Positions 13,191 through 23,930 of a DNA stretch of 64,000 nucleotides are shown here, piece by piece (within the stretch, counting starts at the first letter, position 1; each line of letters opens with the position of its first letter). Both the position numbers and the translations under genes were made by a program. The stretch covers positions 53,341,087 to 53,405,086 of the forward strand of contig CM071570.1 of NCBI GenBank assembly GCA_036426205.1. Direction: 5' to 3'. Below the pieces are notes generated by a model. The model worked only from the letters and a program-made list of their open reading frames with translations, was not told where the DNA came from and made no database searches. Source of the stretch: Ascaphus truei (lineage: Eukaryota > Chordata > Amphibia > Anura > Ascaphidae).

Positions 13191-13505
13191 TTTATAAAAA
13201 GGCCACTAGATCGATGTCTTCATTAAGTCCACCAGGGATCATTGTCCCTAGCTGATGAATCCAAAATGTGTCTCTTCTTCTAAGGGCCATTGGTCTGTCA
13301 CCTCCTCTGTCATCAGCTGGAACATGTTCAATGCCCATTACAATCAGTCCACGGGGTTCCATATTCTGTTTCATTCTAAAATGCTTGGACACCCTTGTGT
13401 CATTAGTCTTTTGGCAATATTTCTTCTATGTTCAAAGAACCTCTGCTTTAGACTACGTTTAGTCCTACCTATATATCTTAAACCACAATTGCACTCTAAT
13501 AAATA
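13190..13505 (-). pseudogene. Penelope-like element 3' end with GIY-YIG endonuclease
   Basis: On the minus strand, translation from 13505 shows CNCGLRYIGRTKRSLKQRFF followed by EHRRN, which is the GIY-YIG nuclease signature with its Arg and Glu-His region. Then comes GIEHVPADDRGGDR, the RRDTFWIHQLGT motif and GGLNEDIDL, the typical end of a Penelope protein. A frameshift near 13390 separates the two parts. The reverse transcriptase portion is missing: the sequence upstream belongs to a different (RTE-like) element. The family differs from the complete PLE at 14559-19890. Confidence 0.75.
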
Positions 13506-13559
13506 AACAACATAAGTTATCCTGTTTTGTTAGCGATTACTAGGTTTTTTTTCAGTTCT

Positions 13560-14233
13560 TCAGAATTAGTTGCTAAAGTGTCCCCATGCATATCGTGCAA
13601 GCTAATGCTATTTTTCAGTTCTAGCTGAAATTCTCTGGCATTATTCTTGAGGTTCTTGATGTTGATTTTTTTTGTCTTCTTTCCATGTTCGCATTCAGGT
13701 GTAATTTGCAGCGAACCAGTCAGTGATTGACTCCTGTCAAAACAGTTAATGACTATGCAGTTTTCAATCACATGTTTCTTGTTAGCTACAGTAGGATATA
13801 GTCGATTTAATTCTTTATTCCATTGAGCCCCCTTCTTCTTGAAGAATGAATTTATGATGTAGAAGTTTTCACATTCTGTAAATTCTACCAATCTGTCTCC
13901 ATGTTCATTCCTGTCTGCCGTAACCATACTTACCAACTGATGGTTCATTTTTCTGTTGGGCACCAATCTTTGTAATAAAATCTTCTATAATGATCTTCAG
14001 GTGACAATTTCCTTTATTGTTAAGTTGGTTGATTTCATGGTAGTAGTCTTTCACTTCTGTGTCTTTGTTACTTATTTTTGGGGCATACTGTACACCAGGA
14101 TAATGTTAAGCTTGTATCTCTTTGAATTGAATCATGATTATCACTAATCTTTCTGATGATCATTCATATTAAACTATGTTTTTTCTCCATCACTTGTCAA
14201 CGTTGAAGCCTACGCTACTGATTCTTCCAATTT
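13560..14233 (-). pseudogene. RTE-type LINE endonuclease fragment
   Basis: Minus-strand fragments line up with the apurinic-type endonuclease of RTE elements (often annotated as craniofacial development protein 2-like): a VGFNVDK/WRKNIV stretch, YYHEINQLNNKGN, TKIGAQQKNE, then NEHGDRLVEFTE, YIINSFFKKK and VANKKHV. Several frameshifts and stops are present. It starts ~14233 and stops before 13560, so the reverse transcriptase is absent. It abuts the Penelope 3' end at 13505, giving a chimeric arrangement, probably by nested insertion. A third related copy lies on the plus strand at 29590-30310. Confidence 0.65.
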
Positions 14234-14558
14234 CTGTAACTCTGTAAGAGAAACAAGAGAAAAGTGATGCGTCCAAATTGGTCAAAGTTTCTCAATAATA
14301 TATGTAAATAATACTGGATAACAATGGACAGTCCATGAATGATATGGCAATTATCAGGTGCGGGCTAGGAGTCTAGTGGGGTCCACATGACCACCACAGT
14401 TGAAACACCATAACAGCCCCCCCTAGTAACCAATATAAAATGAACAGAGGCACTGGTAAACATATGCATATATGTAGGGGCGCTCTGGCCCTGTTACCTT
14501 AGTGCTTGCAGGACTTCCAGATATCCAGGGCGTGCAGTTCATCCAGATAGATAGCCAG

Positions 14559-15517
14559 CAGGAAGATAGGTGAAGATGCGTTGCACTGCCTCAATTTCCA
14601 ACTCCCAATGACCGGAAAAAATACAAAGTGAGCACTCAGCTGAATAACAGGTCAGGTTTATTGCAGGGTGGTGCAGCAGGGGAACAGCAAAGCCACACGA
14701 ACGCACCTACGCGTTTCATGCACGAGGCACTTTATCAAGGTGACAAACAAGTATAAAACTGCGTGATTTATACTCACCTGTACTGTGCCTCGCGCTGCCG
14801 GGTGTGACGTCATCGTCCCGCGTCGCAACGGGTCGCGGTGACGCGGCGTACACAGCCATTGGCTGGGCCAGTCAGGTGGTATGGTAATGTTATCTGACTG
14901 TCTTTTTTTCTCTTTTTTTTCCTAAAACAAACTTTATTAACAACAATGTACAGTAAGATAAAAAAACAGAGTTAAAAACATATTTCAAAACTATAATGCA
15001 GTAGATCAACACAGGCATAGACAGTGGGTATTTTGTAGTATGTTGGGGCATTATATTACTCAATAAATTTACAGCTAAGTGCTATAAATGGCCCCCATTA
15101 GGTTCATAATGAACTATGCCTGTGTAGGTGATACTTGGTAGTTTGTGGATCGTGACTGAACATGACCACAATTCAAGTGCAAAATATAGAATAATATTTG
15201 TAATCAAATGCATATAACATCAATATAGTCCAGCTAATCACTTTATGGACAACATAAGATGCTTTTATAAGTCACTATTTATGAGTTGACCCTAGACTTA
15301 GTGATATATTCATATCAAATATATTCATGGAATATGTGATGGTATCTAACCTACTTGCATATTGAAGTAGACAGCATGAACAAAGATTGGAAAACAAAAC
15401 AGGAAGAGAAAAATTAGAACAAATTATATAAGTATTGAGGGTTAATGCCAATTTAATTAATGAATTAATCTGTTCATAATATATTACTAAAAGAATAAAA
15501 AATAATAAAAAAAGAGT
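14559..15517 (-). repeat. Left (3') inverted arm of Penelope element
   Basis: Reverse complement of 18917-19890 with few differences. It contains a CpG-rich stretch (14790-14860), two poly-pyrimidine tracts and the hammerhead-like motif in sense orientation relative to the element's transcript. The arm duplicates the element's 5' UTR and the first ~25 codons. Confidence 0.85.
14705..14755 (-). ncRNA. Hammerhead-ribozyme-like motif (degenerate)
   Basis: On the minus strand: CACCTTGATAAAGTGC, then CTCGTGCATGAAACGCG. This has the layout of a hammerhead core: a CUGAUGA-like box (here UUGAUAA), stem II GUGC/GCAY with a short loop, then GAAAC. Penelope elements of other animals are known to carry hammerheads in their pseudo-LTRs. 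Two core positions differ from consensus (C3 to U, G8 to A), so this copy may be inactive or the likeness may be chance. The same motif, with a full GUGC/GCAC stem, is on the plus strand at ~20143-20176. Confidence 0.3.
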
Positions 15518-15639
15518 GCATCAGTGCATAAAAAAATAATACAAAGTGCTGTTGTTACATAAAAATAATAAACATTGATAATGTGGACCTATCTATATGA
15601 AAAAACCCAAAATACAAATTGTTTAATTAGTTTAGAAAA

Positions 15640-15921
15640 TGACTTATTCCCAACAATGTTCATGCCAAAGGGTTCCCTAGTCTCAGTAGTAAAATCCAGT
15701 AGATTCCCGTCTATCTAGCATCTTCTCTATCTCCTCCTCTGGGGGCGGGCGTGAATGTGTTCAATGCCTTGTACTGTACAACGATTGGCATTACCATGCG
15801 GACAATTAGAGAAATGTTTTGGTACAGGGTGATTTAGATCTTTATTTTTAATCAATCGGAGATGTTCTAGGATTCTAATCTTTAGTTTTCTAGTGGTCCT
15901 CCCCACGTACTGGCGTCCACA
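15640..15921 (-). pseudogene. Penelope GIY-YIG endonuclease domain, cut off by a stop
   Basis: Directly after the TGA, in the same frame, the minus strand reads CGRQYVGRTTRKL, RILEHLRL, NHPVPKHFSNCPHGN and GIEHIHARP. These are the GIY-YIG nuclease signature (Tyr-Val-Gly, Arg, Glu-His) and downstream conserved His/Cys positions. A frameshift follows at a C run near 15735, after which GGDREKML/DRRES is recognisable. This domain nicks the target DNA for priming. It is separated from the RT core by a single stop codon. Confidence 0.8.
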
Positions 15922-17460
15922 TCAACATTTGAGTAAATATATTATAAACGTGGAGTTGCAGTTAATAAAGCAGGGGACGTTATACGTCAATCTCGTGACT
16001 GTAGAGGTGAAAGTTTTACCCTGATTTATTGAAGCACACGCTTTACAATTAGTGCATGTGAACATTCCTTTTGGTAAAGGGGATTTGTTCTCATCTGCTG
16101 CAGTGAAGAGACTGGGTGATAATGTATTAGCTATCGTTTTGGCCCTTTTAAATATAATATTTGGGCCTAGCGACACATACGGTTTCAATACAGAATCAAG
16201 TGACAAAACACTCCAATGTTTCTTAAAGATGGCCTTAATGGATTGTGCTTGTTTGCTGAATGGTGTTATGAAAGACGGACTAAGATCAGATCTTGATCTT
16301 TTCACGGTTTTATGTCTAAGAAGACTGTTTCTGTCCATCTTCCACACCCCATCAAGCAATCTGTCTAAATCAGATTTTTTGTAGCCTCTCTGTAAAAAGC
16401 GAACGTATAACTCTTCTGATTTAATTTTAAACTCATCATCATTAGAACAATTGCGGCGGGTTCTGATGAATTGGCTTTTCGGTATCCCCATGAACGTGGC
16501 TTGAGGGTGACAACTATCTGGTCTTAAGAACGTGTTCCGTGAATTCGGTTTACGATAAAGTGTGGTCTGAATGGAGAGTGCAGTATCAATGTATAAACAT
16601 AAATCTAAATAATAAATGTGCTGATGGTGATAACAAAAAGTGAAAGAGAGATTAAACTCATTGTCATTAAGTGACGAAATAAATTCTAAGAGTGTGGTGA
16701 TGTCTCCTTCCCAAATAAACAGGAGATCATCTATGTAGCGTCTATAAAATATAATGTGCTCTCTAAATCTATTTTTATCTCCAAAGACATGGAACGACTC
16801 CCACCACCCCATAAAGAGGTTGGCGTATGATGGGGCAAAGCTCGTGCCCATAGCCGTTCCACGTCTCTGGAGATAGTGCACCCCGTCAAATAGAAAAAAA
16901 TTGTGAGTGAGTAAGAAGTGAATAGCATCTAAAAGGAAAGTGACTTGTGCTTGTGCTAAATCAGATTGATTAAGAAAGTGACGTGCTGCTGTCAAGCCAT
17001 GTTCATGGGAAATGATAGTATATAATGACGTCACGTCTAGCGTCACCCACACCATATTATGATTCCATACAATTTGGTCTAGAGTGGTTAATAAATCACT
17101 GCTATCCCGAATGTACGAGGGCAATTGTTGGACAAGGGGCTGTAGGAAAAAATCCACGTACCGTGAAACACCATCCCCCAAAGAATCAATGCTAGAGACA
17201 ATTGGCCTCCCAGGAGGGGACACCAATGTCTTATGAATCTTCGGGAGATGGTGAAACACGGGCGTGGTGGGCATGGGTTTAAACAGGTAGTCAATATCAT
17301 TTTCATTTAATACTCTTAACATAGAGCCTTCATCTAGTAGATGTTTGAGATCTCTTTGAAATGTGGGGGTGGGGTCAGAGGGTAGTGCAGCATAGGAAGT
17401 CTGATCACCCAGTTGGCGCAAGGCCTCCCTGTGATAGTCATCCCTATGCTGCACCACCAC
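15922..17460 (-). pseudogene. Penelope reverse transcriptase core
   Basis: A 512-codon open frame. Motifs by residue: LPKIHK 72-77 and PGRPIVSS 83-90 (diagnostic for Penelope), catalytic Asp142 in LDVTSLY (motif A), RRGTAMGTSFAPSYANLFM 199-217 (motif B), YIDD 242-245 (motif C), LYRKPNSRNTFL 301-312, and a Cys-rich linker CTNCKAC at 469-475. It makes cDNA at the target site in the nucleus. The frame stops at a TGA at 15922-15924, exactly where the Cys-x-Cys-Gly lead into the GIY-YIG domain is expected. A CGA to TGA change is a likely cause. The start given is only the first in-frame ATG after the upstream frameshift. Confidence 0.9.
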
Positions 17461-18035
17461 CGCCCCTCCCTTATCAGCTTTTTTATTACCAACATTTTAT
17501 TGGTTTGTAGATCTTTTAATGCCTGTCTTTCATTTACAGATAAATTATCATCATGTTTGTAATCATGTGTATTAGTAAATGAAAATCCTTTCTGTAGGAG
17601 TCTAAGGTCTCTCTCTACTAGAGATTCAAATGTAGATAAAAACTTTCCTTTAATAAACGTAGGGAAAAATGTAGATTTTCTCCTCAAACCTGTTTTGTAA
17701 TTACCCAGGAAATTCTCAGGGTTAAATTCAGGGTCTGAGAATCCCTGAATCTCCTCCATGTCCTGGACCAGACACTGTTCCCTAAATGAATTAATGTTGA
17801 CATCATTATTTACATAGGAAGAAATACAGTCAGGATCAGATATTGCACTGATATTAACACTTTCCTGATTATTCTTATCATGATAGAATTTTTTAAGAGT
17901 ACACTTCCTGATAAATTTATTCAAATCTACCACAGTTTGAAAGAGGTTGAAATCAGTGTCAGGATCATATCCTAAGCCCTTGTTCAATAGTGATAGTTCG
18001 TCATCTGAGAGTACTACATTGGAGATGTTTATCAC
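17334..18035 (-). pseudogene. Penelope protein middle part, before the RT core
   Basis: An open frame starting MINISNVVLSDDELSLLNKG, which resembles the conserved N-terminal block of Penelope reverse transcriptases (a 'LS..E..LL.KGL.F' pattern followed by DL..FIRK..LK). It continues through LRRKSTFFPTF and NERQALKDLQTNK to about 17450, where a frameshift moves the reading frame to the 512-codon open frame. Together these segments give a polyprotein of about 1000 residues. Confidence 0.75.
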
Positions 18036-18049
18036 ACCGCATTCTTGAT

Positions 18050-18994
18050 TTAAAAGTTTTTCTTTCTCTTTGATGGAGCTCCCTTTTGATTTTGTTGTTT
18101 TTGTCCCCCGCCTCGTCCTTTTGGGTTTTTTGGAACCTTAGACGTTCTAAGGGACTCAGAGGAATGTCCTTGTTGGGATCTTTGGTCTGATTCTCTTTCT
18201 TTATACTTCCTCTCCCAAAAGGGGCGTTGTTCTTTGGGGGCATCCACATCTGATTGGGAATTATCTTCTTCATGCGTGGTGAAGAAAGAGACTGTTTGTG
18301 CCATATTTTCAGTGTCCGCTGTATCAGAGTCTCCACTATAAGCAGTGTTAGAATATCCTCCAGGTTTCAGAATAGATTTTCTGTGTTGGCTGGATTTATT
18401 GTCTGGTGTTGAATGATAGGGACGTGTATCTTTATTTTTACGTTTATTGGGTGTTGTCCTTTCCCATGTATACACTTGGTGTCGTATGTAATCTAACTTA
18501 TCCCTCTCGAATTTTTGTTGTTTTTTGTCCATAATGGATTTTTCAATGTCTTTAACACTTTTTTCCAGATTATGATCTAATTCTTTGAAACCTTCCATTC
18601 TACAGAATTTGGCCAGGTATGTTTGTAAGTCCTTAATTTCTTTTTCAAGAACCAGCTTTTCTTTAGTTTTTAATTTCACAATAAGTTCAATCAATTTGAA
18701 TGAGCAATCATTTAAGATGCTTTTCCAATCATTTTCAAATTGGGGGCTTACAAACCCAAACGTAGGGGATTTTTTAACTCTCAAACCTCTCGGGATCCTT
18801 TTAACAAGCAAGTAGTTTTCAAGTGAGATGAGGTCCCACCAAATCCTGGTATCATTAATCATAAGTTTGCTAAGTTTCTGGAAATGATCTTCCAGATCTG
18901 TCAGATCCTCACAGTCACATCTTTTTTTATTATTTTTTATTCTTTTAGTAATATTATTATGGACACAGATTAATTCATTAATTAAAATTGGCAT
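18050..18994 (-). pseudogene. Penelope protein N-terminal part
   Basis: A 314-codon open frame. It is Lys/Glu-rich with predicted helices in the first ~180 residues (for example DLEDHFQKLSKL, KLKTKEKLVLEKEIKDL), then a hydrophilic Ser/Lys-rich tail. It is the first third of the element's single polyprotein. Its first ~25 codons fall inside the inverted repeat. The frame ends near 18050 because of a small indel, and the protein continues in another frame at 18035. No enzymatic motif was recognised here, as expected for this region of vertebrate Penelope elements. Confidence 0.7.
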
Positions 18995-19890
18995 TAACCC
19001 TCAATACTTATATATATTTGTTCTAATTTTTCTCTTCCTGTTTTGCTTTCCCAATCTTTGTTCATGCTGTTCTATTCAATATGCAAGTAGGTTAGATATC
19101 ATCACATATTCCATGAATATATTTGAATATGAATATATCACTAAGTCCTACTAGGGTCACACTCTAAATAGTGACTTATATAACAAGCATCTTATGTTGT
19201 CCACTAAAGTGATTAGCTAGACTATATTCTATGTATATATTGCATTGATTAAATAATTATTCTATATTTTGCACTTGAATGTGGTCATTTCAGTCCACGA
19301 TCCACAAACTACCAAGTATCACCTACACAGGCATAGTTCATTATGAACCTAATGGGGGCCATTTATAGCACTTAGCTGTAATTTTATTAGAGTAATATAA
19401 TGCCCCAACATACAACTACAATACCCACTGTCTATGCCTTGTTGATCTACTGCTATTATATTATTGAAATATGTTTTTAAACTCTGTTTTTTATCTTACG
19501 TGTACTTGTTGTTAATAAAGTTTGTTTTAGGAAAAAAAAGAGAAAAAGACAGCAAATAACATTACCATACCACCTGACTGGCCCAGCCAATGCTGTGTAC
19601 GCCCGCGTCACCGCGACCCGTTGCGACGCGGACGATGACGTCACACCCGGCAGCGCGAGGCACATACAGGTGAGTATAAATCACGCAGTTTTATACTTGT
19701 TTGTCACCTTGATAAAGTGCCTCGTGCAGAAACGCGTAGGTTCGTTCGTGTGGCTTTGCTGTTTCCCCTGCTGCCCACCCTGCAATAAACCGACCTGTTA
19801 TGTTCAGCTGAGTGCTCACTTTGTATTTTTTTCCGGTTATTGGGAGTTGGAAATTGAGGCAGTGCAACGCATCTTTCACCTATCTTCCTG
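18917..19890 (-). repeat. Right (5') inverted arm of Penelope element
   Basis: Mirror of the left arm; it precedes and overlaps the start of the protein. It includes an AATAAAGTTTGTTTT region near 19514 and CpG-rich sequence near 19600-19660. Its outer ~205 bp are repeated again at 20118-20325 as part of a short tandem duplication. Confidence 0.85.
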
Positions 19891-20510
19891 TAACTCTGTA
19901 AGGAAATATGCCTTCATCTTTCTTCTTACTTCACTAAGCCATGATTATATACCTGAAAATGCCGGCAGCGTCACGTTGCGCGACACCGCGCGTCTCAAAA
20001 ACAAGATACACAAAAAAACATTGATGTACACATCCCTGTAGCGACGTGCACGCCACTTGGAGCTGCCAGGGCGACGGCTGGGAAAAAGAAAAGAAAGAAA
20101 ACAAAAAAAGAAAAAACACGCAGTTTTATACTTGTTTGTCACCTTGATAAAGTGCCTCGTGCACGAAACGCGTAGGTTCGTTCGTGTGGCTTTGCTGTTC
20201 CCCTGCTGCACCACCCTGCAATAAACCTGACCTGTTATTCAGCTGAGTGCTCACTTTGTATTTTTTCCGGTTATTGGGAGTTGGAAATTGAGGCAGTGCA
20301 ACGCATCTTCACCTATCTTCCTGTAACTCTGTAAGGAAATATGCCTTCATCTTTTCTTCTTACTTCACTAAGGCCATGATTATACCTGAAAATGCCGGCA
20401 GCGTCACGTTGCGCGACACCGCGCGTCTCAAAAACAAGATACAAAAGAAAACAATTGATGTACACATACCTGTAGCGACGTGCACGCCACTTGGAGCTGC
20501 AGGGCGACGG
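19684..20510 (+). repeat. 434-bp tandem duplication at the right end of the block
   Basis: 19684-20117 is repeated at 20118-20510: ACGCAGTTTTATACTTGTTT, ACGCGTAGGTTCGTTCG, GGAGTTGGAAATTGAGGCAG and GCCGGCAGCGTCACGTTGCG occur in both at a spacing of ~434 bp. The first copy ends in an AAAGAAAG purine tract; the second passes into unique CpG-rich sequence. Confidence 0.85.
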
Positions 20511-21849
20511 CCGCGTCACGTGAGCAGTTCAGCCAATGAGGGTGAACCGTTCGTGGCCATGCCTCCACCACGCCTCCTTCCCTTCTCTCCTGTCTCTTCT
20601 CACTGCCTCCTCTCCTTGATCAAGATGCCGCTTAGTAGCAGGGTGAGGGTGACATCCCCGGATAGCGCTGCCGCTCCGTGGCATCTGGTATAGTCGTAGC
20701 CTAAGACCAGCAATATCCTATTTAGGGCCAAATACACTTAGCTCTTTTAGCCTATTTAACCTAAATTAACATTAGGTTCATCATAATGACTACCCACTAA
20801 AGCAAAATCCTAACGTTAACCCTATATACCATTAATTCTTAAGTATAATAGGTGGAATAGAAACTAGAATAGATCCAGCCTATTAAAAGATCCACTAAAA
20901 ACTCTAGAGCACAATCACACAGTTCTTTAATTTAAAAAATCCTAATTATATAAAAGAGGGAGTATGAATGTAATAAGAATATAAACCTATTTTCTTTTAA
21001 GACAGCATGACAATATCTTTATTTAACCCCTGATGGTGTACTGTCTCCAGGTTCAAAATCACAAACTGTTTGCACATTTCATTTAATCTATCTACACCCA
21101 GTTTTTCTTTTAACTGTTTATTTATTGTAAACATTTTCAAATAGTTTTCAGGGAAAAAGGACAGGATACAAAAAAATAAGAAGGAAGGGGTATAATATTA
21201 CAAAAATGTCAATAAATCTAAGGCCGTCAGTTATATAATTAATAAAAATACACGTAAGTGTTCACTTTAGCTATAAATACATAAATAATCTTACACTATA
21301 TACAACTTTATCATCATTGGGTAAACACTTAATCAATAATATGCTCTAATGATTGAGAATAGTTAGAGGACATCCAAGAGCTCCAGATGTCACAGAATTT
21401 GTCCAGGGTCCCATTAGGAATAGACGTAAATCTCTCCATTAATATTACTTGATTGATTTGCTTAAAAAAGATAAGCTCCATTAGTGGAGGATGTACCAGT
21501 GTGTTACTTTTAATGTGCTCTATGTGTCCTGGTTAGTGTCAAATGTTTAGGGTTTTTATAATGAATCATAGAAAAAAATGTTCACACTCCATGTAACATA
21601 CATAGCCCTTTTCTATGTCCCTGTTCTGTTCCATAAATCTCTACTTCCATGGTCTCTTTGTCCTTCCAATATATTAGAGACCACACGTGTTCTAAAATAT
21701 ATGGAGTGAATACAGAATACGGTATTTCATAACTCTCTGGAAATATTTGAGGATATATTGTAAAATGTATTTCTTATGTACTGACAGTGCAAATTCTTTC
21801 ATCACACTTATAGAAACCATTAGGTTTATTAGGCAGCCAAGTGTTATTA
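20511..21849. other. No gene seen; A+T-rich spacer
   Basis: The first ~180 bp (to ~20695) are GC-rich with pyrimidine tracts. The rest is A+T-rich with stops in all frames and no motif I recognise. Confidence 0.5.
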
Positions 21850-22181
21850 CAGGCATACCCCGCATTAACGTACGCAATGGGACCGGAGCATGTATATAAA
21901 GCGAAAATGTACTTAAAGTGAAGCAGTACCTTTTTTACCACTTATCGATGCATGTACTGTACTGCAATCATCATATACGCGCATTACTGATGTAAATAAC
22001 ACATTTGTAACAGGCTCTATAGTCTCCCCACTTGCACACAGCTTCGGAACAGGTAGGGCTCGGTATTGCTGTTCAGGATGTGCCGACAGGCGCATGCATG
22101 AGCTGCTGTTTACCTATTGGGCAACATGTACTTACTCGGGAGTGTACTTAAAGTGAGTGTCCTTAAAGCGGGGTATGCCTG
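21850..22181. mobile_element. 332-bp MITE with TA target duplication, copy 1
   Basis: Begins CAGGCATACCCCGC and ends with its inverse GCGGGGTATGCCTG, flanked by TA on both sides. Length and ends match the second copy at 28277-28608, which lies in the opposite orientation. TA duplication and short inverted ends suggest a Tc1/mariner-type (pogo/Tigger-like) non-autonomous element. Small open frames inside are not genes. Confidence 0.85.
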
Positions 22182-22778
22182 TATACATGTTTGATTGTAG
22201 ATTATTTAATACACTATATGTACTGTATATACACTACATTCTTTAGATTTCTTGGTCTTCAATTGACTTCATTTGTTTTTTTTCTGGCATAGCTTTTCTT
22301 AGAAATAGATCACAAAATGTGCCAATGTTTCTGATTAATTTCTCCTAGATGCTGCTCAATTATACTTCGTAATGAATAGTTTTATTCTCTTCAATCCCTT
22401 TGTCCTTTGGGTTTTTATTCTAAGCAAATACTTCATATTGTTTTTTTTTTACTTCTAGTAAGTGCTTCTTAAATAGCTTGTTCCCCATATCCTTGGCCTA
22501 AAAATATATAATTCAAGGATTTTACGTGACACAAAAAGTCCTCATCCCAACTGTAGTTCCTCTATATTCTTCTAAATCAGCCATACAGGACAGTCTTAAT
22601 CTGGCTGGGGTGATTGCTGCTTCTCGTGTTTAGGTAGCTATTGCAGTCAACGTCTTTGTAAATAGTTTTAGTAATTAGTATGTACCTGGAAATCCTCGGT
22701 AAGCCCTGAAAAAGGACAAACATTGTATTTCACATTCACTGAGGCAGTACAACATATTGGAAAAAGTACAATATATAT
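22182..22778. other. No gene seen; A+T-rich spacer
   Basis: Stops are frequent in all frames. T-rich tracts occur near 22270 and 22440. Nothing recognised. Confidence 0.5.
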
Positions 22779-22945
22779 GGGGTGGGGGGTGGGGGTGGAG
22801 ATGTGAGGGGGGAGAGAGTCTTATAGAGGAGAGAATGACATTGGGGGAGTGAGAGTGACATGGTGACAGAGAGTAACATGGGGGAGTGTGTGTTAAAGGG
22901 GGTGATAAAGGGGGGGCATGGGTTATATGTGGGGGAAAGGTTGAT
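22779..22945 (+). repeat. G-rich purine tract with possible G-quadruplex
   Basis: Four G runs (22779-22782, 22784-22789, 22791-22795, 22807-22812) separated by short loops satisfy the usual G-quadruplex pattern. G/A-rich sequence with GGGGGAGTG words continues to ~22945. Confidence 0.6.
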
Positions 22946-23690
22946 ATAAAGGGGGCTGTATCTCTCTTTTTCTTCTCAATGAACATGGAGCAGCCACATT
23001 GCAGCCACGGGTGTGAGTGCCTCCCTACCCTTTCTGGTCAGCTGCTTGATGCCGGTGGGTTCATTAATACTGTCCCACTCCTTTCTTACGAAATGGAAAA
23101 ATAGAAATGTGACTGTTCAAGGATAGATACATACTATACTGTATAGACAGGTGCCACACTCTGGGTAAGTAATACAAAGTATTTCATATGAGAGATTGAG
23201 AGAGAAAGCAAACCCTTAAAGTGCATTCATAGATGTCTCTCGGGCATAATATGGAACATTAGTTCAAATGATATACAGTACTCCTTAATAATATATCAAT
23301 TTTATTAATTCATATTTAAAATAATATAGTGATAGTTAATTAAAACAATATATCTAGTTGAGTAATATACTCCAATATCATTATCTGTTGCCAGGTAGGA
23401 GAGGGGGTGCAAGGCCGAGGGAGGCCAGACATCAAAAGTTTGTGCTCCCCTGCACTAGTGAGTGCACGGTCATAAAATAGCTCTGATCCACTGCAGCAAT
23501 ATCCTGACTCCATCGGCACTGGAGAGAGGAAGATCTGACTCCCAGTCCCACCAGTATCCTCAATGGACCAATCTAATTGAATCTTATTCAGGAATGTAAA
23601 CTGTATGTAGTTTCTTCAAAATCTTAGTGCAAATTTAATTTTTTTATTTCACGCAAATCAATGTAACTATTACTCTTGTGCACTATGGTA
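22946..23690. other. No gene seen
   Basis: Mixed sequence that is A+T-rich from 23230 to 23370. No open frame with a recognisable product. Confidence 0.45.
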
Positions 23691-23930
23691 CTAAAACCTG
23701 TAATACGGCAATTAAAAAAAGAGCCATGTCTTTCTTCAAAATATTTGGAGAGCCGCAACACATGCACGAATATTATACTCCCACAAACACATAGGTATAT
23801 ACTATATAAGCATTAACATACGACAAAATATGTGGGGGAATAAAATGCATCTCACAATAATAAGTCCCTTTATTTAGTTTTTGTCATTGTTTTTCTGTGC
23901 AAAACAGTGTCATTTACAAGTACACAATAC

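Larger units (their letters stand above)
14559..19890 (-). mobile_element. Penelope-like retroelement with inverted flanking repeats
   Basis: A nearly full element read on the minus strand. The 5' arm (18917-19890) and 3' arm (14559-15517) are reverse complements of each other over ~960 bp; for example GGAAGATAGGTGAAGATGCG at the left matches the outer end of the right arm. Between them lies a Penelope open frame from ~18994 to ~15640 in three frames: N-terminal region, reverse transcriptase, Cys-rich linker and GIY-YIG nuclease. Penelope elements are known for variable direct or inverted pseudo-LTRs. The element moves by target-primed reverse transcription using its own nuclease. It is inactive as written because of two frameshifts and one internal stop. 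Confidence 0.85.
11098..20110. repeat. Large duplicated block, copy 2
   Basis: Second copy of 1-9440. Anchors: the AGCCTATAATAGTAATAATC start at 31 and 11131, the RTE fragment near 2700-3440 and 13560-14233, the Penelope element at ~3775-9215 and 14559-19890, and the right flank rich in CpG at ~8880-9440 and 19560-20110. The reading frames are longer here, so this copy is nearer the ancestral sequence or is better corrected. Confidence 0.85.
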
